A model generated the notes under the pieces. It was given only the letters and a program-made list of their open reading frames with translations, ran no database searches and was not told the origin of the DNA. A stretch of 64,000 bases of DNA from Bradyrhizobium sp. 21 (GTDB lineage: Bacteria > Pseudomonadota > Alphaproteobacteria > Rhizobiales > Xanthobacteraceae). Below, piece by piece: positions 24,951 to 34,656 of this stretch. A program made the position numbers and the translations under genes. The stretch's first letter is position 1. The number at the start of each line of letters is the position of its first letter. The stretch covers positions 47,238-111,237 of the forward strand of contig NZ_JADPJG010000004.1 in NCBI RefSeq assembly GCF_023073335.1, read 5' to 3'.

Positions 24951-27950
24951 ATGCCGAACATTCCGCCTCCCTTCACCGCTCCCTACGCGCCGGATGATTC
25001 CGATATCGCCGCGCGCCTTTTGCCGGCGTCACATCTCGGCCCGCCACAGGAGGCGCGGATCGATCGCACCGCGACGCGGCTGATCGAGGCGATCCGCAAG
25101 CGCGACGACCGGCTTGGTGGGGTCGAGGACATGCTGCGGGAGTTCGCGCTCTCGACCAAGGAAGGACTCGCCTTGATGGTGCTGGCCGAGGCGCTGCTGC
25201 GCGTGCCCGACGCGCGCACCGCCGACCAGTTCATCGAGGACAAGCTCGGCGAGGGCGACTTCATCCACCACGAGACCAAGTCCACGGCGTTCCTGGTCAA
25301 CGCCTCGGCCTGGGCGCTCGGCCTGTCGGCACGGGTGATCCAGCCCGGCGAGACGACCGACGGCACCATCGGCCGTCTGGTGAAGCGGCTCGGCGCACCG
25401 GCCGTGCGCACCGCCACGCGCCAGGCGATGCGGCTGATGGGCAATCATTTCGTGCTTGGTGAGACCATCGCGCAGGCGCTGGAGCGGGGCCGGCCGCGCT
25501 CCGGCCAAAAAACGCGCTACTCCTTCGACATGCTCGGCGAAGGTGCGCGCACGGCCGCGGATGCCAGGCGCTATTTCGACGCCTATGCCAGCGCGATCGA
25601 GACCATCGGCAAGGCGGCGGGCCCCCATCCCCTGCCCGACCGCCCCGGCATTTCCGTCAAGCTCTCGGCGCTGCATCCGCGCTTCGAGGCGATCAGCCGC
25701 GACCGCGTGATGGCTGAGTTGGTGCCGCAACTCCTGGACCTCGCGCAGCGCGCCAAGGCCCATGATCTCAACTTCACCGTGGACGCCGAGGAAGCCGACC
25801 GGCTGGAGCTGTCGCTCGACGTGATCGCGGCGACACTCGCCGATCCCTCGCTTGCCGGTTGGGAGGGGTTCGGGCTGGCGATCCAGGCCTATCAGAAGCG
25901 CGCGAGCGCGGTGATCGACTATGTCGATGCGCTCGCCCACGCGCATGACCGCAAGCTGATGGTGCGGCTGGTCAAGGGCGCCTATTGGGACACCGAGATC
26001 AAGCGCGCGCAGGAGCGCGGGCTCGACGGCTATCCCGTGTTCACGCGCAAGGCGATGACGGATCTGAACTACGTCACCTGCGCGCAGAAGCTTTTGAGTC
26101 TGCGGCCGCGCATCTTCCCGCAATTCGCCACCCACAACGCGCTCAGCGTCGCGGCCGTGCTGGAGCTTGCCGGCGAGAACGGCGGCTTCGAATTCCAGCG
26201 CCTGCACGGCATGGGCGAAGCGCTGTACGAGCAATTGGCCAAGGATCACCCTGACATCGCCTACCGCACCTACGCCCCGGTCGGCAGCCATCGCGACCTG
26301 CTCGCCTATCTGGTGCGGCGGCTGTTGGAGAACGGTGCCAATTCCTCCTTCGTGGCGCAGGCCGCCGATTATCGCGTGCCGCTCCCGGCGCTGTTGCAGC
26401 GTCCGACGGATGCCATCGTGCGGCCGCAGCAGGCGCCCCATTCCAAGATTCCGCTCCCCTGCGATCTCTTCGCCCCCGAGCGGCGGAATTCGCGCGGCGT
26501 CGAATTCGGCGCGCGCGCCGCGCTCGATCGGCTGCTGACGGCGGTCAAGGCCGAGACCGCCGATCTCAAGCCGATCGCGGATGCAACGGCAGATCAGGCC
26601 AATGTGACGGTGACTGCTGCGCGCGCCGGTTTTGCCGCCTGGAGCCGGACGCCGGCAGGCACGCGCGCGGCGGCGCTGGAGCAGGCCGCGCATCTGCTTG
26701 AGAACCGCGCGCCCCATTTCATCGCGCTGCTGCAAGCCGAGGGCGGCAAGACGCTCGACGATGCGCTCTCAGAGCTGCGCGAGGCCGCCGACTTCTGCCG
26801 CTACTATGCCGCGCAGGGACGAAAGTCGTTCGGCAACGATGTGGCGATGCCCGGCCCGACCGGCGAGAGCAACGCACTCGTCATGCGCGGCCGCGGGGTC
26901 TTCGTGGCGATCTCGCCGTGGAATTTTCCGCTGGCGATCTTCCTCGGCCAGGTCACGGCGGCGCTGGTGGCCGGCAACAGCGTGGTGGCCAAGCCCGCAG
27001 AGCAGACGCCGCGCATCGCGCGCGAGGCCGTAGCCCTGCTGCATGAGGCCGGCGTCCCCAAGAGCGCGCTGCACCTCGTCACCGGCGACGGCCGGATCGG
27101 CGCGGTGCTGACCGCTCATGCTGATATTGCCGGTGTGGTCTTTACCGGCTCGACCGAGGTTGCACGGCTGATCAACCGGACGCTCGCCGCCAAGGACGGG
27201 CCGATCGTGCCGCTGATCGCGGAGACCGGCGGCATCAACGCCATGATCGCGGATGCCACCGCGCTGCCCGAGCAGGTCGCCGACGACGTCGTCACCTCCG
27301 CGTTCCGTTCCGCCGGCCAGCGCTGCTCGGCGCTGCGGCTGCTGTTCGTGCAGGAGGATGTTGCCGACCGCATGATCGAGATGATCGCGGGCGCGGCGCG
27401 CGAGTTGAAGATCGGCGATCCCTCTGACGTCGCCACCCATATCGGCCCGGTGATCGACGCCGATGCCAAGCAACGCCTCGATGCGCATATCACACGGATG
27501 AAGACCGAGGCGCGGCTGCACTTTGCGGGCACCGCGCCAAAAGGCTGCTTCGTCGCGCCGCATATTTTCGAGCTCAAGGACGCCGGCCAGCTCACCGAGG
27601 AGGTCTTTGGTCCGATCCTCCACATCGTGCGCTACCCTGCCGAGAAACTCGAACGCGTCCTGCAAGCGATCGAGCGCACCGGCTACGGCCTCACCCTCGG
27701 CATCCATTCGCGCATCGACGACACGGTCGAGGCCATCATCGACCGCGTCCAGATCGGCAACATCTACGTCAACCGCAACATGATCGGCGCCGTGGTCGGC
27801 GTGCAGCCGTTCGGCGGCCATGGCCTGTCCGGAACCGGCCCCAAGGCCGGTGGCCCGCATTACCTGACGCGCTTTGCGACCGAGCAGACCGTGACGATCA
27901 ACACGGCGGCGGCCGGCGGCAACGCTGCCCTGCTCGCAGGGGAGGAGTAA
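24951..27950 (+). CDS. putA: Bifunctional PutA: proline dehydrogenase / L-glutamate-gamma-semialdehyde dehydrogenase
   Basis: 999 residues. The N-terminal half is the FAD-dependent proline dehydrogenase barrel (KLSALHPRFEAISRDRV, RLVKGAYWDTEIKRAQ, then a YAPVGSHRDLLAYLVRRL helix). The C-terminal half is an aldehyde dehydrogenase with GVFVAISPWNFPLAIF, a FTGSTEVARLINR cofactor loop, an ETGG segment with the general-base Glu, and the catalytic cysteine at residue 792 in SAGQRCSALR (bases 27324-27326). Proline is converted to glutamate with channelling between sites. It has no N-terminal DNA-binding domain, so regulation falls to the divergent Lrp-type gene. Length and cysteine number agree with what I recall of the Bradyrhizobium enzyme. 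Confidence 0.97.
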   Translation: MPNIPPPFTAPYAPDDSDIAARLLPASHLGPPQEARIDRTATRLIEAIRKRDDRLGGVEDMLREFALSTKEGLALMVLAEALLRVPDARTADQFIEDKLGEGDFIHHETKSTAFLVNASAWALGLSARVIQPGETTDGTIGRLVKRLGAPAVRTATRQAMRLMGNHFVLGETIAQALERGRPRSGQKTRYSFDMLGEGARTAADARRYFDAYASAIETIGKAAGPHPLPDRPGISVKLSALHPRFEAISRDRVMAELVPQLLDLAQRAKAHDLNFTVDAEEADRLELSLDVIAATLADPSLAGWEGFGLAIQAYQKRASAVIDYVDALAHAHDRKLMVRLVKGAYWDTEIKRAQERGLDGYPVFTRKAMTDLNYVTCAQKLLSLRPRIFPQFATHNALSVAAVLELAGENGGFEFQRLHGMGEALYEQLAKDHPDIAYRTYAPVGSHRDLLAYLVRRLLENGANSSFVAQAADYRVPLPALLQRPTDAIVRPQQAPHSKIPLPCDLFAPERRNSRGVEFGARAALDRLLTAVKAETADLKPIADATADQANVTVTAARAGFAAWSRTPAGTRAAALEQAAHLLENRAPHFIALLQAEGGKTLDDALSELREAADFCRYYAAQGRKSFGNDVAMPGPTGESNALVMRGRGVFVAISPWNFPLAIFLGQVTAALVAGNSVVAKPAEQTPRIAREAVALLHEAGVPKSALHLVTGDGRIGAVLTAHADIAGVVFTGSTEVARLINRTLAAKDGPIVPLIAETGGINAMIADATALPEQVADDVVTSAFRSAGQRCSALRLLFVQEDVADRMIEMIAGAARELKIGDPSDVATHIGPVIDADAKQRLDAHITRMKTEARLHFAGTAPKGCFVAPHIFELKDAGQLTEEVFGPILHIVRYPAEKLERVLQAIERTGYGLTLGIHSRIDDTVEAIIDRVQIGNIYVNRNMIGAVVGVQPFGGHGLSGTGPKAGGPHYLTRFATEQTVTINTAAAGGNAALLAGEE

Positions 27951-28061
27951 GCCCGGAAGCAGCGTTGCATCCCACCGAAACATCGGTCTAATGCTGCCAT
28001 GACTTGGCCCACGCCAATTCCAGCGCGCGGGAAACAACAAGAGCGAGGGAGCAGCGCCGCG

Positions 28062-29267
<1,206 letters not shown>

Positions 29268-29293
29268 GCCCGACGGCTCGCTGCATCTCCTAT

Positions 29294-29420
29294 GTCGTCC
29301 CGGCGAAGGCCGGGACCCATAACCACGGGGAGAGGTTTGGCGAAGACCCGTAGTTCGGTACGCCTACCAACCGCAATCGATGGATTCCGCGGTATGGGTC
29401 CCGGCCCTCGCCGGGACGAC
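29294..29420. repeat. Dispersed palindromic repeat, family A copy 3
   Basis: Ends GTCGTCCCGGCGAAGGCCGG and CGGCCCTCGCCGGGACGAC, with inner ACCCATAACCACGGGGAGAG and GCGGTATGGGTCCC. It lies between the CoA-transferase and GST genes, both on the plus strand. Confidence 0.88.
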
Positions 29421-29498
29421 GTTGGGAAGGTATCGTGCCCCAAGACGCTTCGGTATGATCGATACAACTTCACCAGTACATTCACCTCGTGAGGTCCC

Positions 29499-30146
29499 AT
29501 GCCCAACTACCGCCTGCATTACTTCCCCGAATCCGGCAACAGCTACAAGCTGGCGCTGATGCTGACGCTTTGCGGCGAGACATTCGAGCCGGTATGGACT
29601 GATTTTGGCGGCGGCGTCACGCGCACGGCGGAATGGCGCAAGGCCGTGAACGAGATGGGCGAGATTCCCGTGCTCGAGGTCGACGGCGTGAAGATGACCC
29701 AGACGGCGCCCCTCCTCTTGAGGCTTGCCGAGCAATATGGCCGCTTCGGCGCCGAGACGGCGGAGGAAAAGTTCGAGCTGTTGCGCTGGCTGTTCTGGGA
29801 CAACCACAAGCTCACCGGCTACATGGCAACCTATCGCTTCATGCGCGCCTTCACCCAAAACAACGATCCGCAGGTGCTGAAGCACTTTCGACGGCGGCTC
29901 GAGGACTTCCTCGGCATTCTCGAGGGCCATCTCCAGCACAATGCCTTCGCGATCGGCACGAGGCCAACGGTCGCCGATATCTCGATGATGGCCTATCTGC
30001 ACTATCCGAGCGACGAGCACGGCTTCGATTTCGCGACCAGCCATCCTGCCATCCACGCCTGGCTTGGCCGCATGGCCGCCCTGCCCGCTTGGAAGCCGGC
30101 CTACGAACTTCTGCCCGGCAAGCGGATGACGAATTATGCGAAGTGA
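29499..30146 (+). CDS. Glutathione S-transferase family protein
   Basis: 215 residues with an N-terminal thioredoxin-fold domain (YRLHYFPESGNSYKLALML, then GEIPVLEVDGVKMTQTAPLLLRLAE with the cis-proline and the TQT glutathione-contact region) and an all-helical C-terminal domain (RPTVADISMMAYLHY). GSTs conjugate or reduce electrophiles with glutathione in the cytosol. The catalytic residue is probably Ser12 or Tyr8 in YFPESGNSYK. It stands alone after a repeat. Confidence 0.9.
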   Translation: MPNYRLHYFPESGNSYKLALMLTLCGETFEPVWTDFGGGVTRTAEWRKAVNEMGEIPVLEVDGVKMTQTAPLLLRLAEQYGRFGAETAEEKFELLRWLFWDNHKLTGYMATYRFMRAFTQNNDPQVLKHFRRRLEDFLGILEGHLQHNAFAIGTRPTVADISMMAYLHYPSDEHGFDFATSHPAIHAWLGRMAALPAWKPAYELLPGKRMTNYAK

Positions 30147-30155
30147 GAGCGTCGA

Positions 30156-30320
30156 TTACTTCAGCGCCAGCCAGCCGAGTGTGAACAGGATTCCGCCGAT
30201 GATGACGACCGCTACGATGGCCGAGATGCTGACGCGAACGCTGCCGGTAACCTGCTTGGCCTCTTCATTCTGCGCGATCTCGCGATTGCGCTCCTTGTTG
30301 GCTTCGCTGGAGTCCGTCAT
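30156..30320 (-). CDS. Small single-pass membrane protein (54 residues)
   Basis: The frame from ATG 30320 to the TAA at 30156 encodes a hydrophilic, charged N-terminus (MTDSSEANKERNREIAQNEE) and one C-terminal membrane helix (ISAIVAVVIIGGILFTLGWL). Third-codon GC and the ordered charge/hydrophobic layout support a real gene. It faces the GST gene across nine bases and lies 27 bases after the cytochrome-like gene on the same strand, but transcribes away from the GST. I do not recognise a family. Confidence 0.65.
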   Translation of the reverse strand: MTDSSEANKERNREIAQNEEAKQVTGSVRVSISAIVAVVIIGGILFTLGWLALK

Positions 30321-30347
30321 AGGTCATCCAAACCGGTTCGAGACAGC

Positions 30348-31907
30348 TTAACGCGTCTTGATGAAGCACATGCCGATGCGGCGCGATGCCGAAGCAGCCT
30401 GGCAGGCCAGTCCTTTAGCACAGCTCCATGACGTAAAACTCCTGTCAGCCGATCCAGATCCCGCAGTTTCCAGGGAACAATGCGCGCCCCAGCCGTCCTG
30501 ATACTCGGTGCCGGCCAGCTCATCGCTGCCGCGGGTCTGCGGCCGGCTGGCAAATCCGCGTGAGAAATCAGGGCGTTTCCCCGCCGCGAATGCGGTCATG
30601 ATGTCGCGGCGGCGGACCTGATCGCCGAGAAAATGCGGCGAAGCCGGCACGATGGCGGAGTTGGCCGGCTTATCCCCGAGCCAATCGACGCCCGGGAAAT
30701 GGAAGCCGCCGATGCCGCGGGTCTGGTGGCAGCCGGCGCAGGTGACGTCGTTGAGGCGGCGCTGGAAACCTGCGACCGAGCGGATGTTCTGCATGTCACC
30801 GCGCGCGGCAGCCTGTTTCAACGCACCGACCACGTCGTCGTTGGTGAAGAGGGGATCGCCCTTGTTGTTGTCCTTGTTGTTGTCCTTGCCTTCCCCCTGC
30901 ATCATGCCGAACTCCGGCAGCAGCGGGGAAGCATCGAGGCCGGCCGGCGTCGGCACCACCGCGGCCATGGCCAGGAATTTTTCCGGGATCAGCACCGTGC
31001 CGCGATCGAACGCGCGAAGATGGTCGGGCGCGAGCAGCCAGGTCTTGAAGTCGCGACGGAGATCATCGTCAGCCAGGATCCGATCGCGGTCGATCTGGTT
31101 CTCCAGCGTCGATTCCTCGAACGTCTTCATCGCGGCGTCGTATTTGAACACCTTGAGCAGATAGTCCGAGCGGAAATCGTGCAGCGGCGATTTCGCGGCG
31201 ATGGAGATCTGGATGTTGGTCTCGATGCGGTCGAGCATGGCATCGTAGGGATAGAAGGGGCTGCCGATCAGCCCCTGCCAGTCGCCATTGTCGAGCCACC
31301 GCCTCGCGATCTCGGCACAGGTGACCGGCTTGCCGTTCGCATCCATCTGGCGGGCATCGCGCGCCTTCATCACCAGATTGAACGTCATCGGCAGGCGCGT
31401 CGCGGTCTTGCTGCCGTCCGGCTTGCTGTCGAAATGTGCGAGACGGTAGATCAGCCTGATCTCGCCGCAAGAGTCGTCCGCGACATAGGCGCGATCCATG
31501 CGGTTGACGATGCCGGCCAGCACGAAACGCGTGTCGCGGGACTTTAGATTGGCCCGATCGAACAATTGCACGTCAAAGCCTTCGCCGACGCCGATGGTCT
31601 CGGTCGGATATGCCGCCTTCTGCCGGGCGATGTAACGATCAAACTCCGCGTCGATCGCGGGCGGAATGTCCTTGAGCTGCGACAACCACGAAAACATCAG
31701 GTCGGTCGTCAGCGGAAAGTTCGCGTTCCGCTCCGGCCACAACAGGCGTGAGATCGTCAGCGCGTCGTGCTGGTCGAGCTCGCGCAGGAGATCCGGATCG
31801 GTGATCGCCGTGCCGCGCGTGAATGGCACGGTCTCCGCGGCTGATAACGACAAGACGCCACCGAGAAATACGGCGGCAGCAACGAGAATTCGCAACGCGC
31901 GGCTCAT
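30348..31907 (-). CDS. Secreted protein with one c-type haem motif and Cys-rich C-terminus
   Basis: 519 residues with a signal peptide (residues 1-24, cleavage after SLSAA). The central 300 residues match nothing I can name, but they contain GEIRLIYRLAHF and MTFNLVMKA segments. A CAGCH haem-attachment motif is at 390-394, with a FHFPGVDWLG stretch after it. The last 45 residues hold four cysteines (477, 496, 502, 514). A 12-base tandem repeat encodes KDNNKDNNKG (341-350). It is probably a periplasmic or surface electron-transfer protein. The 54-residue membrane gene lies just downstream and may be in the same transcript. Confidence 0.7.
   Translation of the reverse strand: MSRALRILVAAAVFLGGVLSLSAAETVPFTRGTAITDPDLLRELDQHDALTISRLLWPERNANFPLTTDLMFSWLSQLKDIPPAIDAEFDRYIARQKAAYPTETIGVGEGFDVQLFDRANLKSRDTRFVLAGIVNRMDRAYVADDSCGEIRLIYRLAHFDSKPDGSKTATRLPMTFNLVMKARDARQMDANGKPVTCAEIARRWLDNGDWQGLIGSPFYPYDAMLDRIETNIQISIAAKSPLHDFRSDYLLKVFKYDAAMKTFEESTLENQIDRDRILADDDLRRDFKTWLLAPDHLRAFDRGTVLIPEKFLAMAAVVPTPAGLDASPLLPEFGMMQGEGKDNNKDNNKGDPLFTNDDVVGALKQAAARGDMQNIRSVAGFQRRLNDVTCAGCHQTRGIGGFHFPGVDWLGDKPANSAIVPASPHFLGDQVRRRDIMTAFAAGKRPDFSRGFASRPQTRGSDELAGTEYQDGWGAHCSLETAGSGSADRSFTSWSCAKGLACQAASASRRIGMCFIKTR
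30860..30888. repeat. 12-base tandem repeat within a coding region
   Basis: CCTTGTTGTTGT repeated about 2.4 times. On the coding (minus) strand it gives the KDNN repeat in the cytochrome-like protein. The period is a multiple of three, so length changes would keep the frame. Confidence 0.85.
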
Positions 31908-31944
31908 GCCTTAGGTAACACCGCGCGGCGAGAGCTATTCAAGC

Positions 31945-31976
31945 AAAAAGGCGCTTCACATGGTGGTGAAGCGCCT
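31945..31976 (-). terminator. Intrinsic terminator for the coiled-coil membrane protein gene
   Basis: On the minus strand, a perfect 11-base stem AGGCGCTTCAC/GTGAAGCGCCT with a six-base loop is followed by TTTTT. It lies 25 bases after the stop of the gene at 32001-33008. Confidence 0.85.
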
Positions 31977-32000
31977 CCTCGGCAGTCAGGTATCGGCCGC

Positions 32001-33008
32001 TCAGCGCGCGACGATCAGCCCCTTGCTGGTGACGACCACCCAGCGGCCGTCCTGGCGGCGGATCGCATCGACACGGCCGACCCCCGGGATGGGGTCACCG
32101 GCATAGACCTCGTAGAGGCCACCGCGGCCCTGGACCAGCGCACCGCCATTGGAGACGTCGCGCAGCACCCAGCCTTCGACCGTCGGAAGCCGGCCGATTT
32201 CGGTCTTGGGCACGGCGGGCGCCGGGGCAGTTGCGGCGGGCGCCGGCGCAGCTGCGGCGGTCGCAACCGGGGTCGGCGCGATCGAGCCGGTGGTCTCTTT
32301 GGCGGGCACGGCGGCTGCGGCCTGTGCGGGCACCGCGGGCGGGGTGGCACGGAGCTTGTCGACGCTCTCGGACAGCTTGGCGATTTTGGCCATCGGCTCG
32401 GCCTGCGCCTTCTCGAGCTTGTCGAGGCGGTCGTTGGTCCGGTTGAACTGACCGAGGCCGGTCTTGGATGTGTGCTCGACATTGGCCTTGAGCGCGACGA
32501 CATCGGCGTCGATCCGGGCGACCGAGGATTCCAGCGCGCTGGTATCGGCGACCTGCGCCGGCGCGGGGGCTGCGAAGTGCATCATGCCGGCGGTCGCGAG
32601 CGCGCCGCTGATGGCGCCGACACTGGCCGCGATCGCCACCACCGCGGCCATCGCCGACAGGCGGCGCTTGCCGCCGGCCTCGCGCGGCTCGTCCGCCTTC
32701 ACATGCGGCGCAAAGTCCTCGCGGTCCCAGGAATGCGCGGGTGCCATGACAATGAGCTTGCCGGGCTTCGGCTCGGGCTTGCTCTCGGGCTTGGTCTCAG
32801 CTTTGGCTTCGAGCTTCGGCATCTCGATCTTCGATGCCTCGATTTTTGGCGGCTCGACCTTGACCGGATCGGGCTTGGGCGGCGTCTCATGGTCGGGGGC
32901 AATCGAGGGGGCCTCGATCGCGGCAGCCTTGATGGCCGGCGGCGCGGTCGCTGCGGCTTCAACGGCGCCAGTATCCTGGACGGCCTGCTCGGGCATTGTT
33001 TCGCTCAC
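32001..33008 (-). CDS. Membrane protein with Pro/Glu-rich tail, coiled coil and C-terminal beta domain
   Basis: 335 residues. Residues 1-85 are rich in Pro, Lys, Glu and Ala with repeated PKIEASKIEMPKLEAKAE-type units; one membrane helix lies at about 118-142. Residues 155-225 form a coiled coil (SALESSVARIDADVVALK, then LDKLEKAQAEPMAKIAKLSE). After an Ala/Pro linker comes a compact C-terminal part (GWVLRDVSNGGALVQGRGG...GDPIPGVGRVDAIRRQDGRW) like domains seen in rhizobial envelope proteins of unknown role. It is probably periplasmic beyond the helix. An intrinsic terminator follows. I do not know its function. Confidence 0.75.
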   Translation of the reverse strand: MSETMPEQAVQDTGAVEAAATAPPAIKAAAIEAPSIAPDHETPPKPDPVKVEPPKIEASKIEMPKLEAKAETKPESKPEPKPGKLIVMAPAHSWDREDFAPHVKADEPREAGGKRRLSAMAAVVAIAASVGAISGALATAGMMHFAAPAPAQVADTSALESSVARIDADVVALKANVEHTSKTGLGQFNRTNDRLDKLEKAQAEPMAKIAKLSESVDKLRATPPAVPAQAAAAVPAKETTGSIAPTPVATAAAAPAPAATAPAPAVPKTEIGRLPTVEGWVLRDVSNGGALVQGRGGLYEVYAGDPIPGVGRVDAIRRQDGRWVVVTSKGLIVAR

Positions 33009-33250
33009 GGCTCAAATACTCCAGTCTTGGTTGACCTTTTGGTAACTTTCATTGCTTGCGAAATCCTTACCTCCTGCCCCGCTTACGGAAATTTTAGGAA
33101 GTCATCCGGGGCCGAATTTGGCCGGGAAAGTGGAACCGGTGTGACGGCGTGCAACAAATTGTAATCGGATGCTGCCCTGCGGGAGGCCGCCAGCTGGCCT
33201 AACGCCTTGTTGCCGGAATTAATTCCCCGGTTAACATGACCCGACCGTAT

Positions 33251-33287
33251 CCCATCGGCCAGAAGGCCGTGGGTGCCAGGGAGGCAC
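33251..33287 (+). promoter_or_regulatory. Leader hairpins overlapping a ribosome-binding site
   Basis: Two short hairpins just before the cNMP-binding gene: CCCATCGGCC-AGAA-GGCCGTGGG (33251-33273, one bulged base) and GTGCC-AGGGA-GGCAC (33273-33287). The Shine-Dalgarno AGGGAGG lies in the second, so translation could be restrained by folding. A GGAATTAATTCC palindrome is at 33215-33226. Confidence 0.35.
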
Positions 33288-33288
33288 A

Positions 33289-33660
33289 ATGACGATCGAG
33301 AAGTGCATCAACGCGTTTGGTGTCGATGACGTCATATTCGAGGAGGGATCGACAGGCCGCGAACTCTTCGTCGTACTCGACGGTGAAGTCGAGATCGCCA
33401 AGATCAACGGTGCCAGCAAGACCAGCATCATCAAGCTCGGAAAGGGCGAATTCTTCGGCGAGATGGCCGTGATCGACGGCTCGGCGCGCTCGGCGACCGC
33501 GATCGCGGCGGCACCGAACACCAAGGTGATGAGGATCAACCACGCCCGCTTCGTCTATCTCGTCAGCCAGCAGCCGGCGTTCGCACTGATGGTGATGGAC
33601 GCGCTCTCCAAGCGCCTGCGCGCATCCAACGATGTCACCTACCGGGCGGCACAGTCATGA
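33289..33660 (+). CDS. Stand-alone cyclic nucleotide-binding domain protein
   Basis: 123 residues forming only the CRP-type nucleotide-binding beta roll: DVIFEEGSTGRELFVVLDGEVEI at the start, then the phosphate-binding cassette GEFFGEMAVIDGSARSATA with the Glu and Arg that bind cAMP or cGMP, and a C-terminal helix ending LSKRLR. There is no helix-turn-helix, kinase or channel part. A shared ATGA joins it to the downstream MBL-fold hydrolase gene, so the two are translationally coupled and may form a cAMP-responsive pair (inference). The adenylate cyclase 12 kb upstream is a possible cAMP source. Confidence 0.88.
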   Translation: MTIEKCINAFGVDDVIFEEGSTGRELFVVLDGEVEIAKINGASKTSIIKLGKGEFFGEMAVIDGSARSATAIAAAPNTKVMRINHARFVYLVSQQPAFALMVMDALSKRLRASNDVTYRAAQS

Positions 33661-34469
33661 GCGAGCGCAAGCCGACGGCCTTTCCGATCCTGATGAAAAA
33701 CGACACCTGTTCGCTGATCCAGGCTGCGGACAACGTCTTCCAACTCCGCTTCTCCAACCGTGCCGCCAACGCTTACCTTGTACGCGGCTCGGCGCGCACC
33801 ATCCTGATCGATGTCGGCCTGTCCTCGAATTATCCGGCGATGGTGGAATGCCTGAACTTCGCCGAGTGCCCGCCCGAGAAGATCGACATGGTGGTGCTGA
33901 GCCACGAGCATCTCGACCACATCGGCGCCGCCTGGCACTTCAACGAGCGCCGCACCTTCGTCGCAGCCCATCGGCTTGCCGCCAACAAGATCATGCTGCG
34001 CGACGATTTCTCGATGCTGCGCAAGATGTTCAACGAGCCGAACGTGCCGATCAATGTCGACATCTGGCTCGAGGAAGGCAATCTGATCGACCTCGGCAAT
34101 TTCCGTCTCAACGTGATGTACACGCCCGGCCACACCTCGGCCTGCATCACGTTGTTCGACCAGGACAAGGGCCTGCTGTTCGCCGCCGATACCCTGATGC
34201 CCGGCGGCGTGATGGGCGGCGTGTTCGGTTCTGGCAGCATCTCCGACTACATCCAGTCGCTGGAGCGCATCAAGGGGCTGGATACCAAGATCCTGTTGTC
34301 GGGACATGGCCGCTTGTCCGATACGCCGCAGGAGGACGTCCGCATTGCGATCGCGCGGTCGCATGGCCTGCTGGACGATACGGCGCAATTGTTCGACGCG
34401 CTGGACGCGCGCTCGAACTTCGAGCCGATCATGCAGTCGGTGAGGGATCTGAACAAGCTGGATGATTAG
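33657..34469 (+). CDS. MBL-fold metallo-hydrolase
   Basis: 270 residues with the full metallo-beta-lactamase-fold metal set: SHEHLDH (His83, His85, Asp87, His88), TPGHTS (His159), AADTL (Asp178) and a late SGHGRLSD histidine. The layout resembles glyoxalase II-like and flavodiiron-type hydrolases rather than true beta-lactamases. Substrates of this group include thioesters, lactones and phosphodiesters. It overlaps the cNMP-binding gene by four bases. A cyclic-nucleotide-controlled hydrolase, or even a phosphodiesterase, is possible but untested. Confidence 0.88.
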   Translation: MSERKPTAFPILMKNDTCSLIQAADNVFQLRFSNRAANAYLVRGSARTILIDVGLSSNYPAMVECLNFAECPPEKIDMVVLSHEHLDHIGAAWHFNERRTFVAAHRLAANKIMLRDDFSMLRKMFNEPNVPINVDIWLEEGNLIDLGNFRLNVMYTPGHTSACITLFDQDKGLLFAADTLMPGGVMGGVFGSGSISDYIQSLERIKGLDTKILLSGHGRLSDTPQEDVRIAIARSHGLLDDTAQLFDALDARSNFEPIMQSVRDLNKLDD

Positions 34470-34522
34470 GGGGGCTTTCGCCAGAACGTGCATTCGCGAG
34501 GCAAGCACGACACCACCGCAAT

Positions 34523-34649
34523 GTCGTCCCGGCGAAGGCCGGGACCCATAACCACAGGAAGTGGTTTGGCGAAGACTCGCCGTCTGGGACTCACACCGTC
34601 CGCGATCGATAGACCTCGCGGTATGGGTCCCGGCCTTCGCCGGGACGAC
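34523..34649. repeat. Dispersed palindromic repeat, family A copy 4
   Basis: Ends GTCGTCCCGGCGAAGGCCGG and CCGGCCTTCGCCGGGACGAC; inner ACCCATAACCACAGGAAGTG, GGCGAAGAC and GCGGTATGGGTC. It lies between convergent genes (MBL hydrolase and TPM protein). Confidence 0.88.
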
Positions 34650-34656
34650 ACTGGAG

